This document shows, piece after piece, positions 27,724 through 36,420 of a DNA stretch of 42,490 nt. Origin of the DNA: Streptomyces roseicoloratus (GTDB lineage: Bacteria; Actinomycetota; Actinomycetes; Streptomycetales; Streptomycetaceae); the NCBI RefSeq assembly GCF_004117935.1, contig NZ_SDOY01000074.1, forward strand, positions 1 through 42,490. The letters are read 5' to 3'. Position 1 is the stretch's first letter; every line of letters begins with the position of its first letter. A model generated the notes under the pieces. It was not told where the DNA came from, did no database searches, and was given only the letters and a program-made list of their open reading frames with translations. The translations under genes and the position numbers were made by a program.

Positions 27724-27754
27724 CCCTGACGGCTGCGGCCCTGACGCCGGACGC

Positions 27755-27782
27755 CTGACGGTTGACGGCTGACGGCTGACGG
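27755..27782. repeat. Heptanucleotide array ctgacgg x4
   Basis: Four copies (one with ttgacgg) lie between the fumarase stop codon and its terminator. The 7-bp period equals that of the arrays at 8471 and 25874, though the unit sequence differs. Confidence 0.7.
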
Positions 27783-27790
27783 CTGGCACC

Positions 27791-27826
27791 CGAACGCCCC
27801 CTGGTCTCCGGACCGGGGGGCGTTCG
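27791..27826 (+). terminator. Terminator of the class I fumarase gene
   Basis: cgaacgccccc (27791-27801) pairs with gggggcgttcg (27816-27826); inside, ggtc pairs with gacc. It is a long stable hairpin 68 bp after the stop codon. Confidence 0.85.
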
Positions 27827-28063
27827 TCGTTCGCGGGTGTCGTGGCGGCGGGGCTGGAGAAAGCCTCCTGGCGGCGGGGTTGGAAGAGGGGTCGCGGCGG
27901 CGGAGTCGAGGAGGTGTCGTGGCGGCGGGAGTTGAGGATGTGTCAGGCGGGCGTCGAGTTTCGCCAGAAAGTCGCTACCGACCGGTAGCCGATCGGCCAC
28001 CTACTCGTCAGTATGAGACGCGAGCATGTCAACCAACGTCGGTCGACCACTCGGGAGCCCCCC
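27827..28063. repeat. Spacer with degenerate ~27-bp repeats and an inverted repeat
   Basis: Four variants of a unit containing tggcggcgggg and tggag/ttgag lie at 27837-27945. A short dyad, gctacc-N4-ggtagc (27974-27989), stands before the acid phosphatase gene and could be an operator. No gene is present. Confidence 0.55.
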
Positions 28064-28705
28064 ATGCCCTCCACCCCCCTCATCAGGCGCGCCGCCGCCG
28101 GGACCACCGCCGTCCTCGGTCTGACGGCCCTCCTCGTCGTCGGTCCCGCGCCCGCCGCGTCCGCGTCCGACCCGGACGGCCACCACACCTCCTCGGCCGC
28201 CCTCCACGACATCGACTACCGGACCTGGCGCAAGGACGTGGCGGCCGTGGTCGCCGAGGCCCGGCCGTACATCGAGGAGCGCGCCGAAGACGCCGGCGGG
28301 GAGAAGCAGGCGATCGTCCTCGACATCGACAACAGCTCCCTGGAGACCGACTTCCACCCCTTCTGGGAGCTGCCGACCCCGGCGATCCCCGAGATCCGCG
28401 AGCTCGTGCGCGACGCCCACGACCGCGGCGTGGCCGTCTTCTTCGTCACCGCCCGCCCGGGGATCATCTACTCCCTGACGGACTGGAACCTGAAGCAGGC
28501 CGGCTACCCCGTGAACGGTCTGTACGTGCGCTCGCTGCCCGACCTGTTCTCCGACGTGGGCGCGTACAAGACGGCGAAGCGCGCGGAGATCGAGGCCAAG
28601 GGCTACACGATCATCGCGAACATCGGCAACAACACCACCGACCTGTCCGGCGGCCACGCCGAGCGCGCCTTCAAGCTGCCGGACTACGGCGGCAAGCTGT
28701 CGTAG
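28064..28705 (+). CDS. Secreted HAD-superfamily acid phosphatase
   Basis: A 213-residue protein with a signal peptide (residues 1-35, RRAAAGTTAVLGLTALLVV, then PAASA). The mature part is a class B-like/HAD IIIB phosphatase: VLDIDNSSLETDFH holds the nucleophile Asp and the acid Asp, FFVTARPG is motif II, and NIGNNTTDLSGGHAERAFKLPDYG is the end segment. In typical members the last motif carries two Asp; here one is replaced within IGNNTTDL, so metal binding may differ. It likely dephosphorylates small organic phosphates outside the cell. GGGAG is 6 nt before the ATG. Confidence 0.88.
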   Translation: MPSTPLIRRAAAGTTAVLGLTALLVVGPAPAASASDPDGHHTSSAALHDIDYRTWRKDVAAVVAEARPYIEERAEDAGGEKQAIVLDIDNSSLETDFHPFWELPTPAIPEIRELVRDAHDRGVAVFFVTARPGIIYSLTDWNLKQAGYPVNGLYVRSLPDLFSDVGAYKTAKRAEIEAKGYTIIANIGNNTTDLSGGHAERAFKLPDYGGKLS

Positions 28706-28717
28706 TCCGGAACGCCG

Positions 28718-29215
28718 TCAGCGGCTCAGGTGGAAGTCCAGCCGTGAGTAGTCGCCGTCGGGTGTCGAGCGGATCCAGCCGCGCGCGTCCTTGAAGTCGC
28801 CGGTCCCGCCGGTGACGGCGATGTCGAACGCGGCGGGCGCCTCGTCCGAGGGGTCGAACGAGACCAGGGTCTGGCCGGTGAGCTGGCCGCCGGGACCGCC
28901 GGTGAGCGCGAAGGTGCCGACGCACACGAGGTCGCCCGGGGCACCCGTGCGGACGACCGTGCAGATCACGCCGTCGCGGCCGACCTGGTCGCCGCCCTTG
29001 GCCTTGTACAGGTCGTCGGCGAAGGCGAAGGAGTCCCCGACCTCGGGTGCCGGACCGCTCTCGTCGGCGCCCTGGACGGGGACCTCCTTCGCGTAGAGCG
29101 TGAACTCGAGTCCGTTGCTGCTCGCCGCGGCGGACGCCGGGGCGGCGGACGCGAAGGTCACGGCCGCGATCGCGGCAGCGCCGAGCGCGCCGGCCCTCCT
29201 GAAGCTGCGGATCAT
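28718..29215 (-). CDS. Secreted allene-oxide-cyclase-like barrel protein
   Basis: A 165-residue exported protein. Residues 1-32 are a signal peptide (RRAGALGAAAIAAVTFASAAPASAA). The rest is beta-rich: GLEFTLYAKEVPVQ, VGDSFAFADDLYKAKGGDQVG, VICTVVRTGAPGDLVCVGTF, LTGQTLVSF, FDIAVTGGTGDFKDARGWIR. GTGDFKDARG is the hallmark turn of the allene oxide cyclase/dirigent barrel. The bacterial members have no settled function. GGGAGG lies 6 nt before the start. Its stop is only 12 bp from the converging phosphatase gene. Confidence 0.82.
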   Translation of the reverse strand: MIRSFRRAGALGAAAIAAVTFASAAPASAAASSNGLEFTLYAKEVPVQGADESGPAPEVGDSFAFADDLYKAKGGDQVGRDGVICTVVRTGAPGDLVCVGTFALTGGPGGQLTGQTLVSFDPSDEAPAAFDIAVTGGTGDFKDARGWIRSTPDGDYSRLDFHLSR

Positions 29216-29307
29216 GTCCTGCCTCCCGTGGGATGGCGTTCCCCGAGCCCGCCCCCCATTGTCCGGCCGCCCGAGGGGGGCCGCACCCCGTCGTGGATGA
29301 TGGGCGC

Positions 29308-30009
29308 ATGCCAGAGAGAGCACCGATACGTACGGCGGTCCCCGCCACCCTGCTGGCGGCCGCCGGGCTGCTGCTGACCGGCTGCGGGACCGGCGCGAAG
29401 ACGGCCGACCCGGCGGCCCCCGCCGCCGGCGCGAGCGGTTCCGCGACCGCGACCGCATCCGCGTCCGGCGCGCCGGGTGCCGCCCCCGCGGAGGACGGGG
29501 CCGCCGCGGCGCCCGCCGGTGCGCTGGGCGGAGCCGGGACGGCATGCACCCTGCCGGTCACCTTCTCGCTCGCCAAGGACTGGAAGCCGAAGGCGATCGA
29601 CGCGCCCGCGGACCCGGAGGTCGCCGACCTCCTGGAAGGGCTCTACCGTCAGGGACCGGCCACGGCGGTCTGCGAGGTGGACGCCAAGCCGGCCGGCAGC
29701 ATCGGCTTCCTGCGCGTGTGGACGGCCCCCAAGGGCCCCGTGCGGGGCACGCTCGAGTCCTTCGTGAAGGCGGAGGAGGGCTCGCGCAAGGCGGTCTACA
29801 CGGAGACGAAGGCGGGCGCGCTGCCCGCGGTCGAGGTGACGTACGCCGTCTACAGCGAGGTCATGGAGGAGACGAGCGACAAGCGCGCCTTCGCCGTCGA
29901 GACGCCGAAGGGCGTGGTCGTCGTCCAGCTCGGCGGGCTCGACTCGGAGGAGCACCGGGCGATGCTCCCGGCGTACCGGCTGGCGAAGTCGTCCCTGAAG
30001 GCGTCGTGA
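29308..30009 (+). CDS. Lipoprotein, unknown function
   Basis: A 233-residue lipoprotein with the lipobox LLTGC (Cys26). An Ala/Gly/Ser/Pro-rich linker covers 27-80. The folded part starts ACTLPVTFSLAKDWKPKAID, followed by VCEVDAKPAGSIGFLRVWTA, FVKAEEGSRKAVYTETKAGA and AFAVETPKGVVVVQLGGLDS; this resembles the outer domain of lipoproteins with a single disulfide (two Cys after the linker). The frame ends KSSLKAS. Ribosome-site evidence is weak; GATGAT is followed by six bases and the ATG, so it may be leaderless. Confidence 0.82.
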   Translation: MPERAPIRTAVPATLLAAAGLLLTGCGTGAKTADPAAPAAGASGSATATASASGAPGAAPAEDGAAAAPAGALGGAGTACTLPVTFSLAKDWKPKAIDAPADPEVADLLEGLYRQGPATAVCEVDAKPAGSIGFLRVWTAPKGPVRGTLESFVKAEEGSRKAVYTETKAGALPAVEVTYAVYSEVMEETSDKRAFAVETPKGVVVVQLGGLDSEEHRAMLPAYRLAKSSLKAS

Positions 30010-30134
30010 CGGGCGTCGCGACGGGCGTCACGGCGGTGTCCTGACGCCGGCAGGCCGGTCCGGAGCCGTGGCCCCCGCCGGAGGCCGCGGTCCGGAAGCC
30101 TGGCCCCACCCCGCCCCACCCCGCCCCGCCCCGA

Positions 30135-30174
30135 GCCGTGGCCCCCCGTCCCGCACCGGACGAGGGGCCGCGGC
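30135..30174. terminator. Hairpin between converging lipoprotein and esterase genes
   Basis: gccgtggcccc (30135-30145) pairs with ggggccgcggc (30164-30174) with one G-T pair, and the inner cgtcc pairs with ggacg. The spacer before it (30010-30134) is C-rich with ccccacc repeats and no gene. Confidence 0.6.
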
Positions 30175-30215
30175 GTTCGTGCGGCCGGGGCTGCGCGGCC
30201 GTACGGCCCGTGGCC

Positions 30216-31745
30216 CTACGCGAACCGCTGGTTCGCCGAGCCGTCGCAGGCGCGGAGCCGGATCGCCTGCCTGGCCGCGCCCTGGGTCAGGCAGAGTCCG
30301 GTGGCCGCGGCCGGGCGGACGGTGGCGCCGTCGCGGACGAACTTCTGGTTGGTCGCGCCGCTGCAGTTCCACACGATGAGCGCCTTGCCGGGCTCGTAGG
30401 CGGCTCCCGGGACGTCCAGGCAGCGGTCCTGGGTGAGTTCGGTATGCAGGGTGCCGCGGGCGGAGTCGTACCACCAGCCCTGGTTGCGGCCGCCGTGGCA
30501 GTCCCAGCCGAGGACGGCGGTGCCGTTGGCGGAGGCCGAGGCGTTCAGGTCCAGGCAGTTGCCGGTGGCCGCGTTCCTCAGCGGCCGGTACGCGTCGTCC
30601 CAGGCGAGCGGGAACAGCGTCGGGCGGCCGGTGGAGTTCACGTCCGCGCAGCTCGCCTCGCGCAGGCCGGAGCCGTAGAGCTGGGTGAGGCAGGACGCGA
30701 AGGCGCCGTGGCCGCGGTAGTTGGGGTGGAAGGACTGCCGGGCGGTGTTCTCGTCCCACGGGAAGTGGTCGCCGAGGTCGAGGTAGAGGCCGCGGGCCCA
30801 GGCGTCCTCCATGCAGACCTCGTGGCCGTGGAAGAGCCGCGAGTTGTCCAGGTAGACGGCCCCGGTGTTGCGGGCGGCGGCGCGCATGCCCTTCTCGAAG
30901 GCCGGGACGGCGTGGTTGCGGCCCCACTTCGCGTCGGAGTCGTAGCCGGCGCAGCCGCCGGGGAGCTTTCCGGGGAAGTCGGGGTTGTCGGAGAAGTCGG
31001 GGCCGATGGGGCTGGGGTAGCCCATGACCACGAGCTTGTACGCGTCGTCCGCGTAGCCGGCGTCGCGCATGACCGTGCGCAGGTCGCCGATGGTGGCCTC
31101 GACCTTCGGGCGCAGTCCGTCGACGCGCGCCTGCCAGCCCGGGGCGTACTTCGGCTCGCAGGCGCCCTGGCTGAGGATCCAGCGGGTGACGCAGTCGGTC
31201 ATGACGGGGCCGAACTGGAGGTCGTCGTTGGCGCCGGCGACCAGGACGATCATCTTGATGCGGGTGTTGCGGGCCTTGACGGCCAGGCTGTCGCTCTGGA
31301 CGAGCTCGTCGGCGTACTGCTTGGTGCCGCCGATGCGGATGTTGCCGGAGTAGGCGCCGGAGCAGGCCACGTTGAAGGTGAGGTCCGCGGGGATTCCGGT
31401 GCGGTGGATCGCGGTGTCGGGCGAGCGGTGGCACTGGTTGGACGAGGTGTTGGTCGCCGGGTCGTAGTTCCCGACGCCCTCGCCGGAGATCTCGCTGTCG
31501 CCGAGGGAGATCAGCCCGGTTTTGCGCTGGTCGAGCGGGCGTTCCTCGGGGCTGCCGTAGATCTTCGTGGCCTCCGCGGCCCGGATCGCCTCCAGCGCGG
31601 GCGGGAGCGGTACGGAGGTGATTCCGGCCGTGGTGCTCGTGTCGGCCGCCGCGGCGGGGGTGGCGGCCGTCATGCTGCCGAGGGCGGCCGCCGCGGCGGC
31701 GAGGGCCGCCACCGGCCAGCGGAGTCTGTGCCTGGTGCGCGTCAT
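30216..31745 (-). CDS. Secreted SGNH/GDSL hydrolase with ricin-B lectin domain
   Basis: A 509-residue exported enzyme. The signal peptide is residues 1-34 (ending AAAAD). The SGNH domain has block I LGDSEISGEG with nucleophile Ser84, VACSGAY (block II Gly), LVAGANDD (block III Asn) and SFHPNYRGHGAF, with the catalytic His, near 367. Residues ~385-509 form a ricin-type beta-trefoil with three QxW-type ends: NQGWWY, NQKFV and NQRFA. The whole would bind a polysaccharide and remove acyl or acetyl groups. Many Cys suggest disulfides. AGGAGG lies about 5 nt before the ATG. Confidence 0.92.
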   Translation of the reverse strand: MTRTRHRLRWPVAALAAAAAALGSMTAATPAAAADTSTTAGITSVPLPPALEAIRAAEATKIYGSPEERPLDQRKTGLISLGDSEISGEGVGNYDPATNTSSNQCHRSPDTAIHRTGIPADLTFNVACSGAYSGNIRIGGTKQYADELVQSDSLAVKARNTRIKMIVLVAGANDDLQFGPVMTDCVTRWILSQGACEPKYAPGWQARVDGLRPKVEATIGDLRTVMRDAGYADDAYKLVVMGYPSPIGPDFSDNPDFPGKLPGGCAGYDSDAKWGRNHAVPAFEKGMRAAARNTGAVYLDNSRLFHGHEVCMEDAWARGLYLDLGDHFPWDENTARQSFHPNYRGHGAFASCLTQLYGSGLREASCADVNSTGRPTLFPLAWDDAYRPLRNAATGNCLDLNASASANGTAVLGWDCHGGRNQGWWYDSARGTLHTELTQDRCLDVPGAAYEPGKALIVWNCSGATNQKFVRDGATVRPAAATGLCLTQGAARQAIRLRACDGSANQRFA

Positions 31746-31897
31746 TGCGCCTCCTGGAAGTGGGGTTACCCACGGTTTTTACTGGCCGGTAAGCGACTTG
31801 GGAATACGTCGAACAAGACAAGTGCTCATCTTTTTCGGGGCGTTCGGAGAGTCCGGGGGCACGCCCCGCGCACGACACAGCTAGGAGTTGACGAACC

Positions 31898-33292
31898 ATG
31901 AGCAACGAAGACGGCTACCGCGTCGAGCACGACTCCATGGGCGAGGTCCGGGTCCCCGCCCGTGCCAAGTGGCGTGCGCAGACCCAGCGCGCCGTGGAGA
32001 ACTTCCCCGTCAGCGGCCAGCGCCTGGAGCGCGCCCACATCGCGGCGCTCGCCCGGATCAAGGCCGCGGCCGCCAAGGTGAACGCCGAGCTCGGCGTGCT
32101 GGACGGGGACATCGCGCGGGCGGTCCAGGAGGCGGCCGAGGAGGTCGCCGAGGGGCGCTGGGACGAGCACTTCCCGGTCGACGTCTTCCAGACCGGCTCC
32201 GGCACCTCCTCGAACATGAACACCAACGAGGTGCTCGCGACCCTGGCCGGCGAGCGCCTGGGCCGGGACGTCCACCCCAATGACCACGTCAACGCCTCGC
32301 AGTCGTCCAACGACGTCTTCCCGTCCTCCATCCACATCGCGGCCACCGCCGCCGTCACCCATGGCCTGATCCCGGCCCTCGATCACCTGGCCGCCTCCCT
32401 GGAGCGGAAATCAGCCGAATTCGCGAGCGTCGTGAAGTCCGGCCGCACCCACCTCATGGACGCCACCCCGGTCACCCTCGGCCAGGAGTTCGGCGGCTAC
32501 GCGGCCCAGGTCAGGTACGGGATCGAGCGACTGCGCTCCGCGCTGCCCCGACTCGCCGAACTGCCCCTCGGCGGCACGGCCGTGGGCACCGGCATCAACA
32601 CGCCGCCCGGCTTCTCCGCCGCCGTCATCGCCGAGGTCGCCCGCGCCACCGGCCTGCCGTTCACCGAGGCCCGCGACCACTTCGAGGCGCAGGGCGCCCG
32701 GGACGGGCTCGTCGAGACGTCCGGGCAGCTCAGGACCATCGCCGTATCGCTCACGAAGATCGCCAACGATCTGCGCTGGATGGCCAGCGGCCCGCGGACC
32801 GGCCTCGCCGAGATCAACCTTCCCGACCTCCAGCCCGGCTCGTCGATCATGCCGGGCAAGGTCAACCCGGTGATCCCCGAGGCCGTCCTCATGGTCGCCG
32901 CCCAGGTGACCGGAAACGACACCACGGTCGCGGTCGCCGGCGCGGCCGGGAACTTCGAGCTCAACGTCATGCTGCCGGTCATGGCCAAGAACCTGCTGGA
33001 ATCCGTCCGCCTTCTGGCCGGCGCGGCCCGGCTGCTCGCCGACCGCACCGTCGACGGAATCACCGCCAACGCCGAGCGGGCCCGCGAGTACGCGGAGTCC
33101 TCGCCCTCCGTCGTCACGCCGCTGAACAAGTACATCGGCTACGAGGAGGCCGCCAAGGTGGCCAAGAAGTCGCTGGCCGAGCGCAAGACCATCCGCGAGG
33201 TCGTCCTGGAGTCCGGCTACGTGGAGCGCGGCGACCTCACGGCCGAACAGCTCGACGAGGCCCTCGACGTCCTGCGCATGACACGGCCCTGA
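31898..33292 (+). CDS. fumC: Class II fumarate hydratase
   Basis: A 464-residue FumC with the family signature [12 protein letters not shown] near residue 318. It also has [47 protein letters not shown] and [14 protein letters not shown]. It converts fumarate and malate without an iron-sulfur cluster and so keeps working under oxidative stress. AGGAG is present 11 nt before the ATG. The spacer to the divergent esterase gene (31746-31897) holds the promoters of both. Confidence 0.96.
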   Translation: MSNEDGYRVEHDSMGEVRVPARAKWRAQTQRAVENFPVSGQRLERAHIAALARIKAAAAKVNAELGVLDGDIARAVQEAAEEVAEGRWDEHFPVDVFQTGSGTSSNMNTNEVLATLAGERLGRDVHPNDHVNASQSSNDVFPSSIHIAATAAVTHGLIPALDHLAASLERKSAEFASVVKSGRTHLMDATPVTLGQEFGGYAAQVRYGIERLRSALPRLAELPLGGTAVGTGINTPPGFSAAVIAEVARATGLPFTEARDHFEAQGARDGLVETSGQLRTIAVSLTKIANDLRWMASGPRTGLAEINLPDLQPGSSIMPGKVNPVIPEAVLMVAAQVTGNDTTVAVAGAAGNFELNVMLPVMAKNLLESVRLLAGAARLLADRTVDGITANAERAREYAESSPSVVTPLNKYIGYEEAAKVAKKSLAERKTIREVVLESGYVERGDLTAEQLDEALDVLRMTRP

Positions 33293-33350
33293 CCCGGGCG
33301 CCCCTGACTCATCCGTGACCTTCGCCGCAGCGGTGCCGGGGGCCCGCCCC

Positions 33351-33363
33351 TAAGATCTGCGCA
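33351..33363 (+). promoter_or_regulatory. -10 element giving a leaderless DUF402 transcript
   Basis: TAAGAT (33351-33356) is followed by six bases and the ATG at 33363. No ribosome site is seen. Confidence 0.5.
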
Positions 33364-34028
33364 TGACAGGATCCGGCCGCCCCCAGCACTGGGCGCCAGG
33401 GGACCACATCCTCTGGCGCTATCGGGACAACGGCACCGGCGACGTGCACATCTGCCGCCCGGTGACCGTGGTCCAGGACACCCCTGAGCTGCTCGCGGTC
33501 TGGATGGCACCCGGCACCGAATGCGTGAAACCGGTCCTGGCCGACGGCACGCCCGTCCACGAGGAGCCCCTGGCGACCCGCTACACGGCGCCGCGCACCA
33601 CCGTCCGCGCCCAGTGGCACGGCACCGGCGTGCTGAAGCTCGCCAGGCCCGCCGACCCGTGGTCGGTGTGGCTGTTCTGGGAGCGCGGCTGGCGCTTCCG
33701 CAGCTGGTACGTGAACCTGGAGGAGCCCCGTACCCGCTGGTCCGGCGGGATCGACTCCGAGGACCACTTCCTCGACATCTCCGTCTATCCCGACCGCAGC
33801 TGGCTGTGGCGGGACGAGGACGAGTTCGCGCAGGCCCAGCGGGCCGGTCTGATGGACGCGGCACTCGCCGCCCGGGTCCAGGAGGCCGGCGGTGCCGCCG
33901 TCGAGCTGATCCGGGCCTGGGGCCCGCCGTTCTCGGACGGCTGGGAGGACTGGCGCCCGGACCCGGCGTGGCCGGTGCCCGAGCTGCCCGCCGACTGGGA
34001 TCGCACTCCGGCGCACACGGCTCCATGA
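33363..34028 (+). CDS. DUF402-family protein
   Basis: A 221-residue protein. The region WERGWRFRSWYVNLEEPRTR, then SEDHFLDISVYPDRSWLWRD and EDEFAQAQRAGLMD is the DUF402 domain, an FomD-like fold related to nucleoside phosphate hydrolases. Carboxylate residues in LDISVYPD and RDEDEF are candidates for metal binding. The last 40 residues are Trp/Pro-rich (WGPPFSDGWEDWRPDPAWPV). The cellular role is not known. It is usually beside fumC in Streptomyces, as here. Confidence 0.85.
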   Translation: MTGSGRPQHWAPGDHILWRYRDNGTGDVHICRPVTVVQDTPELLAVWMAPGTECVKPVLADGTPVHEEPLATRYTAPRTTVRAQWHGTGVLKLARPADPWSVWLFWERGWRFRSWYVNLEEPRTRWSGGIDSEDHFLDISVYPDRSWLWRDEDEFAQAQRAGLMDAALAARVQEAGGAAVELIRAWGPPFSDGWEDWRPDPAWPVPELPADWDRTPAHTAP

Positions 34029-34189
34029 GACTCTTGATGCGCCCCCCGGGTGCAAACGTAGGATCGTCCTCCGCACGTCGGTCGACCGGACCCGACCGCA
34101 CCCGGACGATCCGACGGCACGTCATACACCCGGCACGGCGCAGGAACTGACCACACGTCATCCAGATTGCTTCATGAGGGGGAAGAGCA

Positions 34190-34333
34190 GTGCCGGACCT
34201 GCGCGCGGGCACCCCGTCCCCCTCCTCCCCATCGACCTCGTGCCGGTGGTTTAGGCCCGCCGAAGGCGCGGCATCGGCGAGAAGAGCGCGTGCAACGCAC
34301 CACCGGCCCGGACGGACGGAATCCCAGGCGTGA
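34190..34333 (+). CDS. 47-residue leader ORF coupled to the phosphatase gene
   Basis: A small ORF with a strong ribosome site (GAGGGGGAAGAG, ending 2 nt before the GTG, main G-run at 34177-34182). The peptide starts MPDLRAGTPSPSSPSTSCRW, continues with a basic Ala/Arg stretch and ends TESQA. Its TGA overlaps the phosphatase GTG as GTGA, the classic arrangement for translational coupling. The phosphatase start has no good ribosome site of its own, which supports the coupling. The peptide resembles nothing known to me. It could be a mere regulatory leader. Confidence 0.5.
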   Translation: MPDLRAGTPSPSSPSTSCRWFRPAEGAASARRARATHHRPGRTESQA

Positions 34334-36183
34334 CGGAGCATCCCACCTCCCACGAAGGCCGCAAGGCGATGGCCGACCGGCCGCAGGAACGCACCCGCCC
34401 CCGTCAGGAGGCGGCGACGGCGCCCGCGGCCGCCGTCGCCGTGCCCGCACCGGCGCCAGGTGGCGGCGGCATGACGTCACCTGACGGGGCGTCGGCGCGC
34501 CGCGAGGGCGAGCGGCTGCGGTTCGTGGGCGCCGCGACCCGGCGGATCGCGCGGGGCCTCGACCTCGACGAGATCGTCCTCGGCCTGTGCCGGGCGACCG
34601 TCCCCACCTTCTCCGACGCGATCCTGGTCTATCTGCGCGACCCGCTGCCGGTGGGCGACGAGCGCCCGGCCGAGCCGTTCGTGCTGCGGCTGCGCCGCAC
34701 CGACCGGCTGCGGTTAGCGGACGTGGAGGGCGAGGACCTGGTCCTCGTGCCGGACCCCGACCCTACGCCCGCGGCCGAGCTGTGCGAGGTCCGCTCCGGC
34801 GGCGCGCTGGCCGAGGTGCTGCGCGGGGTGCGGCCGGTGCCGGGCGACTCGCCCGCCGCCCGCGCCGCGCTCCCCGAGCTGCTCGGCCCCGACCACCCGG
34901 TGCCCGGCGGGCAGCGGGCGATACTGGCGCCGCTGCGGGGGCGGCGCCGGGTGATCGGAGCGGCGGTGTTCCTGCGCCGCCCCGAGCGGGCCGGCTTCGA
35001 GCCGAACGACCTGCTCGTGGCGGCCCAGCTGGCCACCCACACGGCGCTCGGCATCGACAAGGCCGTGCTGTACGGGCGCGAGGCGTACATCGCGGACGAG
35101 CTGCAGCGCACGATGCTGCCGGACTCGCTGCCGCAGCCGACCGGCGTACGGCTCGCCTCGCGCTACCTGCCCGCGGCGGAGACGGCCCGGGTCGGCGGCG
35201 ACTGGTACGACGCGATCCCGCTGCCGGGCAGCAGGGTCGCCCTGGTCGTCGGCGACGTCATGGGCCACTCCATGACCTCGGCGGCGATCATGGGCCAGCT
35301 GCGCACCACCGCGCAGACCCTGGCCGGGCTCGACCTGCCGCCGCAGGAGGTGCTGCACCACCTGGACGAGCAGGCCCAGCGGCTCGGCGAGAACCGCATG
35401 GCCACCTGCATGTACGCGGTGTACGACCCGGTCTCGCACCGGATCACCATCGCCAACGCGGGCCACCCGCCGCCGATACTGCTGCACCTGGGCGGCCGGG
35501 CCGAGGTGCTCCGGGTGCCGCCGGGCGCGCCGATCGGGGTGGGCGGCGTGGACTTCGAGGCGGTGGAGCTGGACGCGCCGGCCGGTGCCACCCTGCTCCT
35601 GTACACGGACGGCCTGGTGGAGTCCCGGCTGCGGGACGTCTGGACGGGCATCGAGCAGCTGCGCGAACGGCTCGCGGCGACGGCCCAGTTGACCGGCCCG
35701 GACCACTCGCCTCCGCTGGAGGCGCTGTGTGACGACGTGCTCGACATGCTCGGTCCGGGCGACCGGGACGACGACATCGCGCTGCTCGCGGCCCGCTTCG
35801 ACGGGATCGCGCCGAGCGACGTGGCGTACTGGTTCCTGGAGCCGGAGGACGCGGCCCCGGGCCGGGCCCGCCGACTCGCCCGGCGGGCGCTGGCGCGCTG
35901 GGACCTGGAGGACCTGACGGACTCGGTGGAGCTGCTGATCAGCGAGGTCGTCACCAACGCGGTGCGGTACGCGGAACGTCCGGTGACGCTGCGGCTGCTC
36001 AAGACGGACGTGCTGCGCTGCGAGGTGGGCGACGACTCCCCGCAGCTGCCCCGGCAGCGGCGGGCACGGGAGACCGACGAGGGCGGGCGCGGGCTGTTCC
36101 TGGTGAACCGGCTGGCCCGGCGCTGGGGCGCGACGCGGCTGTCGGGCGGCAAGGTGGTGTGGTTCGAGCTGGCGACGCGCTGA
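34330..36183 (+). CDS. SpoIIE-type PP2C phosphatase with GAF and anti-sigma-kinase-like ATPase domains
   Basis: A 617-residue signalling protein. After an Ala/Pro-rich N-terminus come a GAF sensor (about 60-245), then a PP2C/SpoIIE phosphatase (about 262-490) with VGGDWYDAIPL, VVGDVMGHSMTSA, TDGLVESR and the late DDDIALLAARF metal ligands. The C-terminus (about 510-617) is an HATPase_c domain of the RsbW type, with ELLISEVVTNAVRYA (N box) and DEGGRGLFLVNRLARRWG (G box). Such proteins adjust the phosphorylation of anti-anti-sigma factors and so sigma-factor activity. The signal is unknown. It starts in the GTGA overlap; an internal ATG at 34369 is a fallback. Confidence 0.92.
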   Translation: MTEHPTSHEGRKAMADRPQERTRPRQEAATAPAAAVAVPAPAPGGGGMTSPDGASARREGERLRFVGAATRRIARGLDLDEIVLGLCRATVPTFSDAILVYLRDPLPVGDERPAEPFVLRLRRTDRLRLADVEGEDLVLVPDPDPTPAAELCEVRSGGALAEVLRGVRPVPGDSPAARAALPELLGPDHPVPGGQRAILAPLRGRRRVIGAAVFLRRPERAGFEPNDLLVAAQLATHTALGIDKAVLYGREAYIADELQRTMLPDSLPQPTGVRLASRYLPAAETARVGGDWYDAIPLPGSRVALVVGDVMGHSMTSAAIMGQLRTTAQTLAGLDLPPQEVLHHLDEQAQRLGENRMATCMYAVYDPVSHRITIANAGHPPPILLHLGGRAEVLRVPPGAPIGVGGVDFEAVELDAPAGATLLLYTDGLVESRLRDVWTGIEQLRERLAATAQLTGPDHSPPLEALCDDVLDMLGPGDRDDDIALLAARFDGIAPSDVAYWFLEPEDAAPGRARRLARRALARWDLEDLTDSVELLISEVVTNAVRYAERPVTLRLLKTDVLRCEVGDDSPQLPRQRRARETDEGGRGLFLVNRLARRWGATRLSGGKVVWFELATR

Positions 36184-36300
36184 GCCGGCCGCGCGCCGGG
36201 CCGGCCGGCCGCTGTACCCGCCACCCGCCGAGCCGGCCGCACGCCGAGCCCGTACCCGTACGGCGTTCCCTGTACGTGCCGCACGCTCCGTACCTCCATA

Positions 36301-36343
36301 CGGCAACGGCCGGACCCCACCGCTCGGGGTCCGGCCGTCGCCG
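36301..36343. terminator. Bidirectional terminator hairpin
   Basis: acggccggacccc (36306-36318) pairs with ggggtccggccgt (36326-36338); cggc and gccg extend the stem with one bulge each side. It separates the converging phosphatase and PBP genes. After it, a 15-bp unit (gtcacccggtccggt) repeats with variants at 36359-36425. Confidence 0.85.
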
Positions 36344-36420
36344 TACGTCAGGAGCCCGGTGTCACCCGGTCCGGTGTCACCCGGTCCGGTGTCAGCCGGC
36401 CCGCCGTCACCGGCCCGCCG

